Counted from the first letter of the stretch, positions 1 to 6,510 are shown. The stretch is 6,860 nucleotides of DNA from Bacteroidota bacterium (GCA_947497195.1 CANMGM010000124.1:1-6860); one strand, 5' to 3'. A program made the numbers and translations. The notes: a model not told the origin generated them from the letters alone.

Positions 1-1016
1 AAAACGGTATAGCCTTCTTCGGTTTTTACGCCGGGATCAAGAATCACAACGACCTTGAATCCCATATCCGATAAAGCTTTGCAAAAAGCAGCCGGATTTT
101 CAAAACGCGTATTGTTCCAGGTAAACACCTTGTAATCCTGCATGTAGTGAATGTCGAGGTACAAGACATCGGCTGGAATGCCGCGGTTACGGAAGTTTTG
201 CGCTACATTAAGCACTTCAGAGGCTGGATAGTAGCTATAACGACACTGCTGAAATCCCAAACTCCACAGCGGAGGCAAATCCATACGTCCGGTGAGTTGC
301 GTGTATTTTTCGAGAATTCCCGCAGGCGTTTCGGCATGGATGAAGTAATAATTCATCGGACCATCTTCGGCCTGGAAATACACGAATCGTCGGTTCGATG
401 CTCCGAAATTAAAGGTTGTCTTGTGCGAATTGTCGAAGAAAATACCATACACCTTGTTCTTCAACACGCCCATGTAAAATGGAATGCTGGCATACAGCGG
501 ATCGGCATCAACGCCGTAGGCAAAATTGTCGGTATTCCAATTCACATAAGCTCTTCCGCGGCGGTCGAGCGGACCGGTTTTCTCGCCGAGCCCAATGAAT
601 CGCTCGCCTTCCTGCACCTGCATGTAGCGCGTAACTTCGTTACCAAGCCAGCTGCATCCGAATGCTTCATCGTCGGCATTGAGTAAAACACCATCCAGCG
701 AATAAATGGAAATGCGCAATGGATTTTTTCGAATAACAACTCGAACTAATGCATCAGCTAATTCAATGCTTTCTTCCGATTCAGATACATTAACAACTAT
801 GTCCTGCACGTTACCAACAACGGCATACGAATGTCCGTCGAAACGTTCATCTCTTCGCACATATTGAAAGCGCACCAAGCCCGGTGCATAAAATTCAACA
901 TTCAAACGACAGTTATCGGCGGCGATTTCGCAACCACCTTTAAACAATCGAAGTTCGACAAGTCTGCCGACTGCAGTATTGAAAACAGAGTTCTTATTTG
1001 TAGATAACTCAATCAT
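1..1016 (-). CDS. GH31 family alpha-glucosidase-type glycoside hydrolase, N-terminal part (runs off the left edge)
   Basis: The first 338 codons are present; the stop and most of the catalytic domain lie outside the window. The ATG at 1016-1014 is the only possible start, because an in-frame stop lies three codons upstream (1025-1023). Residues 1 to about 245 look like the beta-rich galactose-mutarotase-like N-terminal domain of GH31, with the typical GLGEKTGPLDRRG stretch (142-154) and NWNTDNFAYG (159-168). The (beta/alpha)8 barrel begins near LPPLWSLGFQQCRYSY (247-262). The first active-site strand follows as LYLDIHYMQDYKVFTW (285-300), where GH31 enzymes place substrate-contacting acidic residues. 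The catalytic nucleophile and acid/base aspartates would lie further on and cannot be checked. Family members hydrolyse terminal alpha-glucosidic bonds, some acting on alpha-xylosides. No signal peptide is visible at the N-terminus, so a cytoplasmic location is inferred. It lies 73 bp downstream of the small gene, on the same strand. The family call is strong; substrate is unknown. Confidence 0.9.
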   Translation of the reverse strand, partial: MIELSTNKNSVFNTAVGRLVELRLFKGGCEIAADNCRLNVEFYAPGLVRFQYVRRDERFDGHSYAVVGNVQDIVVNVSESEESIELADALVRVVIRKNPLRISIYSLDGVLLNADDEAFGCSWLGNEVTRYMQVQEGERFIGLGEKTGPLDRRGRAYVNWNTDNFAYGVDADPLYASIPFYMGVLKNKVYGIFFDNSHKTTFNFGASNRRFVYFQAEDGPMNYYFIHAETPAGILEKYTQLTGRMDLPPLWSLGFQQCRYSYYPASEVLNVAQNFRNRGIPADVLYLDIHYMQDYKVFTWNNTRFENPAAFCKALSDMGFKVVVILDPGVKTEEGYTV

Positions 1017-1089
1017 ATCAAATCAACTATTTTAAGCGCTCACTTCAACAGCGATTAACAAATAACATCAAATGAAGCATAAACACTTT

Positions 1090-1260
1090 CTAGGCGGCCA
1101 AATTTTTGTTTTTAGAACCTTTGGGATTGGGTTTGGCCGATTCTTCCCTTTGTTTCTTCAAATATTCAGTTATTTCTTTTTCTTCATTTGCCGTTAATGG
1201 CCCTTCCCCACCCAAGAAATCAATGTCTAATTCCGATTTATTTGTTTTCATTTTTTTCAT
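1090..1260 (-). CDS. Small 56-residue protein, partner of the upstream GNAT-like gene; function unknown
   Basis: This 56-codon gene starts at an ATG whose last three bases fall within the ATGA that also contains the stop codon of the upstream gene, a 4-bp overlap typical of translational coupling. A second ATG at codon 4 is an alternative start. The protein begins with a lysine-rich stretch, then a hydrophobic/acidic motif ELDIDFLGGEGPLT (10-23), then a highly charged segment EEKEITEYLKKQREE (26-40) predicted to be helical, and a basic Pro/Gly/Lys/Asn-rich tail ending in LAA. There is no signal peptide, membrane segment or recognisable DNA-binding fold. From memory, short proteins with a DIDF(I/L)GG..PLT motif recur in Bacteroidota beside genes like the upstream one; this supports a real gene but gives no function. 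A role as antitoxin or binding partner is inference from size and coupling only. I am fairly confident it is translated. Confidence 0.75.
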   Translation of the reverse strand: MKKMKTNKSELDIDFLGGEGPLTANEEKEITEYLKKQREESAKPNPKGSKNKNLAA

Positions 1261-1784
1261 GATTGAAAATACTTGTTTATCAGTTTAAGTGCTGCTTGCG
1301 TTTCTATTATCATTACACGTCCGCCAAAGTGAAAAGCCCCAAGCGATTGTTCATAGTGTTGAACCAATTGCGTTTTTGATAGAAACGACACATTTCCTTC
1401 AAAACCACGTTGAAAAGAAAGTTTAGAAGCAAAAGCTACTAAATTTCCGGAAACTCCCGAATAAACTTTTGATTTCCCTTTGTTAAAGGAAGCACTTTCT
1501 ATAAGGTGAATGTAAACATGATCCATTTTAACTTCAACACAAATTAATCCTTGAATGATTGCTGAATTATTTGTGATGCAGAGTTTATAAACATCGCGTG
1601 TCGGTTCAACAAACTCTGCTTTCCAGTTAAAAACCCAACCTTTTGCTTTAGTTATATTTTTTATTTCTTCATTTGAAACAATTGAAATTTCTGTCGCAAA
1701 AACATCTCCCATAATGACATTTTCGATGCTATTCGTTAACTTATCGATGATGGCGTCTAAACCTAAATTTCCCCTGTTTCTCAT
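1257..1784 (-). CDS. GNAT (N-acetyltransferase)-like protein, 175 aa, first gene of a coupled pair
   Basis: The protein has no motif I can tie to a specific substrate, but its C-terminal half follows the order of a GNAT acetyltransferase fold. A hydrophobic strand (HVYIHLIESAS, 89-99) is followed by a glycine-bearing turn YSGVSGNL (108-115), at the place where GNATs carry the acetyl-CoA-binding Q/RxxGxG/A loop. Next come a helix (NLVAFASKLSFQRG), a strand (NVSFLS, 131-136), a helix containing Tyr144 (LVQHYEQSLGA, 140-150) and a final strand near GGRVMII. The loop lacks the usual Arg/Gln, so acetyl-CoA binding is uncertain. Residues 1-85 (DAIIDKLTNSIENVIMG and onward) resemble no domain I know. 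The stop overlaps the start of the small gene by 4 bp. The stretch is more A+T-rich than the kinase, gapN and pfkA genes upstream, which hints at separate acquisition. GNAT toxins exist (TacT, AtaT), but their partners carry a ribbon-helix-helix domain not seen here. Confidence 0.7.
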   Translation of the reverse strand: MRNRGNLGLDAIIDKLTNSIENVIMGDVFATEISIVSNEEIKNITKAKGWVFNWKAEFVEPTRDVYKLCITNNSAIIQGLICVEVKMDHVYIHLIESASFNKGKSKVYSGVSGNLVAFASKLSFQRGFEGNVSFLSKTQLVQHYEQSLGAFHFGGRVMIIETQAALKLINKYFQS

Positions 1785-1805
1785 TGTTCTGTGATTCTTT
1801 CACAA

Positions 1806-1834
1806 AAAAACTACTAAATCAATTTCATTTACAA
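1806..1834 (-). promoter_or_regulatory. Candidate Bacteroidota-type promoter for the GNAT-like/small-protein pair
   Basis: On the minus strand a TTG (1834-1832) is followed after 18 bp by TAGTTTTT (1813-1806), a 7 of 8 match to the Bacteroidota -7 consensus TAnnTTTG. The spacing is about right for the -33/-7 pair, and the start codon would lie about 15 nt beyond the expected start site. The element falls entirely in the 52-bp gap after the kinase stop codon, so the pair may be transcribed independently of the sugar operon. The region is A/T-rich, so a chance match is quite possible. Confidence 0.33.
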
Positions 1835-1836
1835 TT

Positions 1837-2700
1837 CTATTTCTTTTGAAAATGATGTTTCATGTGGTAATTCACCAAACCAAAAATTGGCTTCTGAATA
1901 ATGGTGCCCACCTGCAAACCCATTGTTTCTCCAACCTTTCGAAGATTATCCTCGAAATTATACGCAATCGAACCAATCATGTGGGTTGGAACGCGCTGGT
2001 AATTCTTGTACACCTGCACGTGCGTGCGGATGAATTCGGCCATGCCTTTGTTCACGGACTCCTGCACCCATTCGTTGTCTTTGTTGTCTGATAGAACCTT
2101 CATAAACGAAGCCAGATAAACATTTGCGTGTGGTTTCATGTAAACACCTTCCACAATGGTTTCGCGGTTAAGCTTGTACTCATCACGCAAAATAGTATGC
2201 AACTCTTCGGGCAATGCATTCGCAAGATACTGGCGCAGTAAAATTTTACCGTACCAACTGCCCGAACCTTCATCGCCCAAAATGTAACCCAGTCCCAAAC
2301 CATTGTTGGCCTGCTTAACAATATCGCCGTCGAAAAAGCAGGAATTGGAACCTGTACCCAAAATACCGGTAATGGCCGGCGTATCATCCCAGGTTGCGAA
2401 TGCCGCACCGATCAAATCGTGATCGACGTAAATGTTTGCTTTCGGAAAAACCGAGCGCAGGGCACGCTCCACAACCAGTTTAAGTTCTTTACTCGAACAT
2501 CCGGCACTGTATAAAAACAGCATGCTCACCTGATCGGCAAATGCGCACATGGCAGTGTTTTGGCGAATGGCGTTCGAAATAACCGCTTCGTTATGGAAAT
2601 AGGGATTGAATCCCATGGTATTGAAACTGAGCGATTCGGCATTGTCCTGAATCAGCATCCAGTCGCATTTGGTAGAACCGCTATCGGCAATAAGTAACAT
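1837..2700 (-). CDS. BadF/BadG-type sugar kinase, probable N-acetylglucosamine kinase
   Basis: This 287-residue protein belongs to the ASKHA (actin/hexokinase/Hsp70-fold) superfamily in its BadF/BadG/BcrA/N-acetylglucosamine kinase branch. Visible motifs are the phosphate-1 loop ADSGSTKCDW (5-14), the segment VDHDLIGAAFA (92-102) whose Asp95 is the likely catalytic base, the phosphate-2 loop GILGTGSNS (112-120), the family-typical GLGYILGDEGSGSWYG (136-151), and the adenosine-side motif IGSIAYNF (242-249). The length matches bacterial single-domain members. The expected reaction is ATP-dependent 6-phosphorylation of GlcNAc in the cytoplasm, feeding amino-sugar catabolism or peptidoglycan recycling; glucosamine, N-acetylmuramate or a related sugar is possible, since substrate cannot be read from these motifs. 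The gene starts 21 bp after gapN ends and is probably cotranscribed with gapN and pfkA. All key kinase motifs look intact. Confidence 0.85.
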   Translation of the reverse strand: MLLIADSGSTKCDWMLIQDNAESLSFNTMGFNPYFHNEAVISNAIRQNTAMCAFADQVSMLFLYSAGCSSKELKLVVERALRSVFPKANIYVDHDLIGAAFATWDDTPAITGILGTGSNSCFFDGDIVKQANNGLGLGYILGDEGSGSWYGKILLRQYLANALPEELHTILRDEYKLNRETIVEGVYMKPHANVYLASFMKVLSDNKDNEWVQESVNKGMAEFIRTHVQVYKNYQRVPTHMIGSIAYNFEDNLRKVGETMGLQVGTIIQKPIFGLVNYHMKHHFQKK

Positions 2701-2721
2701 ATCGTTTCGTGTTTGTAAAGG

Positions 2722-4341
2722 TTAGATGAGGTAATGATCCGATAAAAAATGGCTCATACGTTCCTCGAGGATGTGTGAAAATAAAGCTCTGTTTTCGGGT
2801 GTTTCGCGGGTGGCCACCATGGTACGGATGGAGAAAACCCGCAAGGCGTCGCCGACGCTGAGTGTTCCTTCGGCCGAATCTTTTCGTCCGTTGAACGGAA
2901 AAACATCGGGGCCGCGCTGGCATTTTGTGTTGATGTTTACCCGACAAACCTGGTTTACCAGCGGATCAATGAGCGCCGCCAGTTGTTCTGGCGATTGGCC
3001 GAATACACTCACCTGCTGCCCGTAATTGCTGTTGGTGATGTAGTGCAATACTTCGTCGGTATGCGTGAACGAACAAACTGGTACGATGGGTCCGAATTGC
3101 TCTTCGTGGTAAATACGCATCGCAGCGTTTACCGGATAAAGTACCGCCGGAAACATGAGGTTATTCGCAATTTTCCCGGCGCGTTTGTTTTGGATGGATG
3201 CTCCTTTTTCTGTCGCATCATCAATTAAGGCATCGAGAAATTCTATTTTCCCAGTTTCGGGCAAGGGTGTGATGTATGCATCTTTCGCCCAGGGCAAACC
3301 GGCTTTGAGTGCATCGATTTTGGCGGTGAAACGTTGTAGAAACTCTTCCACACGCGTTTCGTGCACGAAGATAATTTTCAGGGCGGTGCAACGCTGCCCG
3401 TTGAAGGCAAGCGCGCCGTTTACGCATTCCGAAACGGCCGAATCGAGTTCGGCATCGGGTAAAATGATCGCCGGATTCTTCGCATCGAGTCCGAGTACTG
3501 AACGCAAACGGTTGGGCCGCGGGTGCAGTTTCTTGATTTCGATGGCGGTTTTACTCGAACCGATGAAGGCCAATACATCAACTTTGCCCGTTTCCATAAT
3601 GGCCTTTACTACGACTTTTCCATCGCCATACAGAAAATTAACCACACCTTTTGGGAAAGAAGTGCGAAATGCTTCGATGAGCGGTTCGAGCAATAAAATG
3701 CCGTAGCGTGCGGGCTTGAACACCACAGTATTGCCCATGATGAGAGCAGGAATGAGTGTGGCGAAACTCTCGTTGAGTGGATAATTGTATGGGCCCATGC
3801 ACAGCGCAACGCCCAACGGACCGCGACGGATTTGCGCCAGAATGCCGCTTTCGTGCTCGAGGTTTGAACATTCGCGGTCGAGTTTTTTAACCGCATCGAT
3901 GGTGTCGCTGATGTATTCGGAAGTGCGGTCGAATTCGAACTCGGCATCTGCCCTATTCTTTCCGATTTCGAGCATCATCCACACCACAACTTGTTCGCGC
4001 AGTGCATTGAAGCTCTTCAGGAAATTTTCGACAGCCAAAATGCGGTCGCGCACACGCATCACGGGCCATTCGCCACGACCTAAATCCCAAGCTTGTTGGG
4101 CATCGTGCAAAACATCGAGTGCGGCGGCTTCATCAAGTTGCGGTACGCTGCCCAGAAATACTGGTTTCTCGATACCGTTTTCGATGCGGCAAACCGGCGA
4201 ATACACCTGCTGTTGCGAGCCGTTCCATTGTTTCAGCTCGCCGCCCGATAGGTACATGCGCTGTTCGAGCGGACTGAAATTGAGCGTTTCGGCCACTGCA
4301 TCCGTAAAAATATATTGATTCTCTCCGGAAATTTTCTCCAT
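2722..4341 (-). CDS. gapN: NADP-dependent non-phosphorylating glyceraldehyde-3-phosphate dehydrogenase-like aldehyde dehydrogenase
   Basis: This is a 539-residue aldehyde dehydrogenase, slightly longer than the usual 480-500. The ALDH core is clear: GPLGVALCMGPYNYPLN (174-190) with oxyanion Asn186; coenzyme-binding FKPAR (208-212) with Lys209; the turn FIGSSKTA (259-266); the nucleophile Cys318 in FNGQRCTALK; and EEQFGPIVP (413-421) with Glu414. Assignment to GapN rests on overall similarity and on its position 5 bp downstream of pfkA. GapN oxidises glyceraldehyde 3-phosphate to 3-phosphoglycerate with NADP+, bypassing GAPDH and phosphoglycerate kinase. The Lys209-Pro-Ala surroundings fit NADP use but do not prove it. 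One oddity is that the segment where most ALDHs carry the general-base glutamate (LELGGK) reads LGLDAK (283-288), so the usual Glu is Gly284 and an acidic Asp286 sits two residues later. This may be a subfamily trait. ALDH is near certain; GapN specificity is probable. Confidence 0.8.
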   Translation of the reverse strand: MEKISGENQYIFTDAVAETLNFSPLEQRMYLSGGELKQWNGSQQQVYSPVCRIENGIEKPVFLGSVPQLDEAAALDVLHDAQQAWDLGRGEWPVMRVRDRILAVENFLKSFNALREQVVVWMMLEIGKNRADAEFEFDRTSEYISDTIDAVKKLDRECSNLEHESGILAQIRRGPLGVALCMGPYNYPLNESFATLIPALIMGNTVVFKPARYGILLLEPLIEAFRTSFPKGVVNFLYGDGKVVVKAIMETGKVDVLAFIGSSKTAIEIKKLHPRPNRLRSVLGLDAKNPAIILPDAELDSAVSECVNGALAFNGQRCTALKIIFVHETRVEEFLQRFTAKIDALKAGLPWAKDAYITPLPETGKIEFLDALIDDATEKGASIQNKRAGKIANNLMFPAVLYPVNAAMRIYHEEQFGPIVPVCSFTHTDEVLHYITNSNYGQQVSVFGQSPEQLAALIDPLVNQVCRVNINTKCQRGPDVFPFNGRKDSAEGTLSVGDALRVFSIRTMVATRETPENRALFSHILEERMSHFLSDHYLI

Positions 4342-4346
4342 ACTAT

Positions 4347-5336
4347 TTACACCGAGAGGATTGAAGCGATGCGCAACATTTCATCATCGAAATTGCTGAC
4401 ATTGCCTGTAGCTTCGGCAAAGGGTGTAAAATTAATCCGATTGTTGACAATCCCAATCATCCCGCCCGAAATCCCTTTCAATAAATATTCGACCGCTACA
4501 ACGCCCAGCCGGCTTGCCAGAACACGGTCTGAAACGGTTGGCGATCCACCGCGCAGCAAATGCCCGAGGATGGTAACTTTGGTATCGTAATATTCGAAGC
4601 GATCGGTAACTTCTTTCGCCAGGTCGATGGAATGCCCGGGTTTTCCGCCTTCGGCTACCACAACGAGGCTCGACGATTTTTTGCGTCCTGCACCTTTTTC
4701 TAAAATATGGATGAGTTCATCGACATTCATGGGTCGTTCGGGAATCATGGTTGCTTCGGCGCCCGCTGCAATGGAAGCGCGCATGGCAATTTGTCCGGAG
4801 TCGCGGCCCATTACTTCGATGAAAAACAGACGGTTGTGCGAAGATGCTGTATCGCGGATTTTATCGATAGCGTGCGCGGCGGTGTTTACTGCGGTATCGT
4901 AGCCAATGGTGAAATCGGTTCCGTTGAGGTCGTTGTCGATGGTGCCCGGTAAGCCTACCACCGGAATGCCATGTTCTTGCTGAAAAACCAAACCACCGCG
5001 GAAGGTTCCGTCGCCGCCAATTATCACCAGCGCATCAATACCAGCCATTCGGCAGTTTTCGGCGGCTTTGATGCGGCCTTCGGGTGTTTTAAACTCCATG
5101 CTGCGTGCCGACTTCAATATCGTTCCACCGCGGTGAATGATGCTTGCCACCGAGCGGCTGTCGAGCGTTTTCATGTCGTTGGCGATGAGTCCGTCGTAAC
5201 CGCGGTAAATGCCTACCGCTTCGATTTTATAATACATGCAGGCGCGAACAACGGCGCGAATGGCAGCGTTCATGCCGGGTGCATCGCCTCCCGAAGTAAG
5301 CAAGCCTATCCGTTTTACCGCTCTGTTTGAATTCAT
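4347..5336 (-). CDS. pfkA: ATP-dependent 6-phosphofructokinase
   Basis: The enzyme phosphorylates fructose 6-phosphate to fructose 1,6-bisphosphate, the committed step of glycolysis, in the cytoplasm. At 329 residues it has the length of the bacterial group A family. The motifs run in order: TSGGDAPGMNAAIR (14-27) for nucleotide and effector binding; GGDGTF (107-112), whose Gly at the fourth position indicates ATP rather than pyrophosphate as donor; PGTIDNDL (130-137) with catalytic base Asp134 and Asp136; MGRDSG (176-181) with substrate-binding Arg178; and GHLLRGGSP (258-266). Arg27 and Arg31 correspond to the effector-site Arg21/Arg25 of the E. coli enzyme, so allosteric control by ADP or PEP is possible. 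The ATG at 5336-5334 gives the expected N-terminus, VKRIGLLTSGG after a short extension. It is the first gene of a tight leftward group, with gapN 5 bp downstream, and diverges from the universal stress gene. Confidence 0.96.
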   Translation of the reverse strand: MNSNRAVKRIGLLTSGGDAPGMNAAIRAVVRACMYYKIEAVGIYRGYDGLIANDMKTLDSRSVASIIHRGGTILKSARSMEFKTPEGRIKAAENCRMAGIDALVIIGGDGTFRGGLVFQQEHGIPVVGLPGTIDNDLNGTDFTIGYDTAVNTAAHAIDKIRDTASSHNRLFFIEVMGRDSGQIAMRASIAAGAEATMIPERPMNVDELIHILEKGAGRKKSSSLVVVAEGGKPGHSIDLAKEVTDRFEYYDTKVTILGHLLRGGSPTVSDRVLASRLGVVAVEYLLKGISGGMIGIVNNRINFTPFAEATGNVSNFDDEMLRIASILSV

Positions 5337-5501
5337 GCTACGAATATAAGTGTATTTGCGACACTTTGAAAAAACTACTGATTCAAATTAGTCTTAATGC
5401 ATTCGCCGATTGTTTGATAAAAATCAGATTTTACACTGAAAGATGTCATTTTATCTGCACATGAATTTATTGAATTTCGCCTTATACAAACGATTCAAAC
5501 C
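5337..5501. promoter_or_regulatory. Divergent control region between pfkA and the universal stress gene
   Basis: These 165 A/T-rich bases separate two divergent genes and must hold the promoters for both unless transcription starts inside a gene. I found no convincing full Bacteroidota promoter on either strand. On the minus strand a TAGTTTTT (5378-5371) resembles a -7 element, but the expected TTG upstream is absent. Dyads are present at 5348-5366 (AAGTGT / ACACTT), 5377-5392 (ACTGATT / AATTAGT, one mismatch) and 5420-5432 (AAAATC / GATTTT). Any could be an operator; in such A/T-rich DNA the shorter ones may be chance. Confidence 0.5.
5348..5366 (-). promoter_or_regulatory. Inverted repeat in the pfkA leader
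   Basis: A perfect 6-bp inverted repeat (AAGTGT / ACACTT) encloses a 7-nt loop and ends 11 nt before the pfkA start codon. In the mRNA it would form a hairpin just upstream of the initiation site; in DNA it could be a short operator. It is preceded on the coding strand by a run of six T. Its position is more suggestive than its length. Confidence 0.3.
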
Positions 5502-6359
5502 ATGAAAAAGATTCTGATCCCAACCGACTTTTCTGCCCCATCGCTTAAAGCATTTCGCTTTGCGGTGCAACAGACCATAGGAACACCAACCGAACTGGTG
5601 CTGATGCATCATACTTCTATCTTAGAACTGGCGCCCGATTCGGCCTTTACAGGCTTGTATGTTCCGCCCCCACTCGATCAGGTTGCCTATGTGCGCACCG
5701 AGTTGGAAAAATTCATCAAGAAAGGGTTGAGTTCGTTTAAAGACAAAGCCAAACTGCCCAAAATAACGCCCGAAGTGATTCCCGGCATTGGCACGGTAGA
5801 AACAATTTTGGAGGCTCAGAAAAGAACAAGGTCCGAAGCCATCATTATGGGCACAACCGGCGCTAGCGGAGTAAAACGGTTGTTCATTGGATCGGTAGCT
5901 GCCAAGGTGTTGGAATTGTCGAAAGTGCCGGTATTGGTTATTCCCGAAAGTTTCCGCTTAAAGCCCATCAAAAAGATTGGGTATGCGAGCGATTTGAGTC
6001 ATGTATACAAGGATTTGGAGCAGATAAAACCATTCAGCGAATTGATGCATTCGCGCATCGAAATGTTTCACGTAGAGCCGATGTTTCCGGCGAGTGAAGC
6101 CTTTCTAAAATTCAAGGCCGATAAGGAAATTCCGGCATTGCGTGCGAAAAACGGATTTGCGAATTTGGAATACAAACTGGTGCGTACACGTTTCGACAAC
6201 GATTTTTTTGCGGGAATCGAAACCTACCGGCGCAACCAAAAACCCGATATGTTGGCAGTGGTAACGCACAAACGCAACTGGCTGGGTAAAATATTAAATC
6301 CGTCGCAGAGTAAAGGATTGGCGTATCATACGAAGATTCCGGTGTTGGCAATTAAATAG
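5502..6359 (+). CDS. Universal stress protein with two Usp domains
   Basis: This 285-residue cytoplasmic protein consists of two universal stress protein (UspA) domains in tandem. Domain 1 (about 1-148) begins MKKILIPTDFS with the ATP-contacting Asp9. It carries the complete nucleotide-binding pattern G-2X-G-9X-G-S at Gly117, Gly120, Gly130 and Ser131, then ends on VPVLVIP. Domain 2 (about 155-285) begins KKIGYASDLS and ends IPVLAIK. It keeps the outer strands, but in the place of the glycine loop it has THKRNWLGKILNPSQSKG, so it probably does not bind ATP in the usual way. Tandem Usp proteins of this size are common in Bacteroidota, often induced by starvation, oxygen or redox stress, with unknown biochemical activity. 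It diverges from pfkA across 165 bp, which may mean co-regulation with glycolysis. No Shine-Dalgarno sequence precedes the start; the leader is A-rich. Family assignment is secure; its role is not. Confidence 0.92.
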   Translation: MKKILIPTDFSAPSLKAFRFAVQQTIGTPTELVLMHHTSILELAPDSAFTGLYVPPPLDQVAYVRTELEKFIKKGLSSFKDKAKLPKITPEVIPGIGTVETILEAQKRTRSEAIIMGTTGASGVKRLFIGSVAAKVLELSKVPVLVIPESFRLKPIKKIGYASDLSHVYKDLEQIKPFSELMHSRIEMFHVEPMFPASEAFLKFKADKEIPALRAKNGFANLEYKLVRTRFDNDFFAGIETYRRNQKPDMLAVVTHKRNWLGKILNPSQSKGLAYHTKIPVLAIK

Positions 6360-6434
6360 TGCTTTTCAAATCTGTTTAGCGTTGCTGGATTGAAGAGAAA
6401 TGTAAAACCTCATTGCGTAGACGAATCGCGCCAG

Positions 6435-6510
6435 GGATTGCAATGAAAAGCCCGCAGCTTAGCGTTTGCATTTTGCGGGCGGGAGCGAGGACTTGCAATG
6501 GAAAGCCCGG
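6435..6510. repeat. Pair of short direct repeats flanking a GC-rich stem-loop (intergenic repeat element)
   Basis: Two near-identical copies, at 6435-6454 and 6489-6510, share GGA(C)TTGCAATG(A/G)AAAGCCCG, differing by one inserted base and one substitution. Between them lies a perfect 7-bp inverted repeat, GCCCGCA (6450-6456) and TGCGGGC (6474-6480), with a 17-nt loop. The CGGGC of the right arm can also pair with the GCCCG of the second repeat, so two alternative folds are possible. It sits about 75 bp beyond the stress-gene stop and could form that transcript's 3' end, but no T-run follows, so it is not a standard terminator. From memory, similar GCAA.GGAAAGCCC motifs occur between genes in other Bacteroidota; this is unverified. 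Confidence 0.55.

Noticed and set aside
147..686. Long plus-strand reading frame of 179 codons
   Set aside because: It lies wholly antisense to the GH31 gene, whose translation shows clear family motifs; the plus frame has none.
1106..1288. Plus-strand frame of 60 codons
   Set aside because: It is antisense to the small gene and to the end of the GNAT-like gene and reads as low-complexity Phe/Ser sequence.
1785..1836. T-run and GTGA/TCAC hairpin after the kinase as a terminator of the sugar operon
   Set aside because: The T-run precedes the hairpin on the minus strand and the stem is only 4 bp, so it does not have terminator geometry.
3155..4318. Plus-strand frames at 3155-3706 and 3785-4318
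   Set aside because: Both are antisense shadows of gapN; their Ser/Arg-rich translations match no family.
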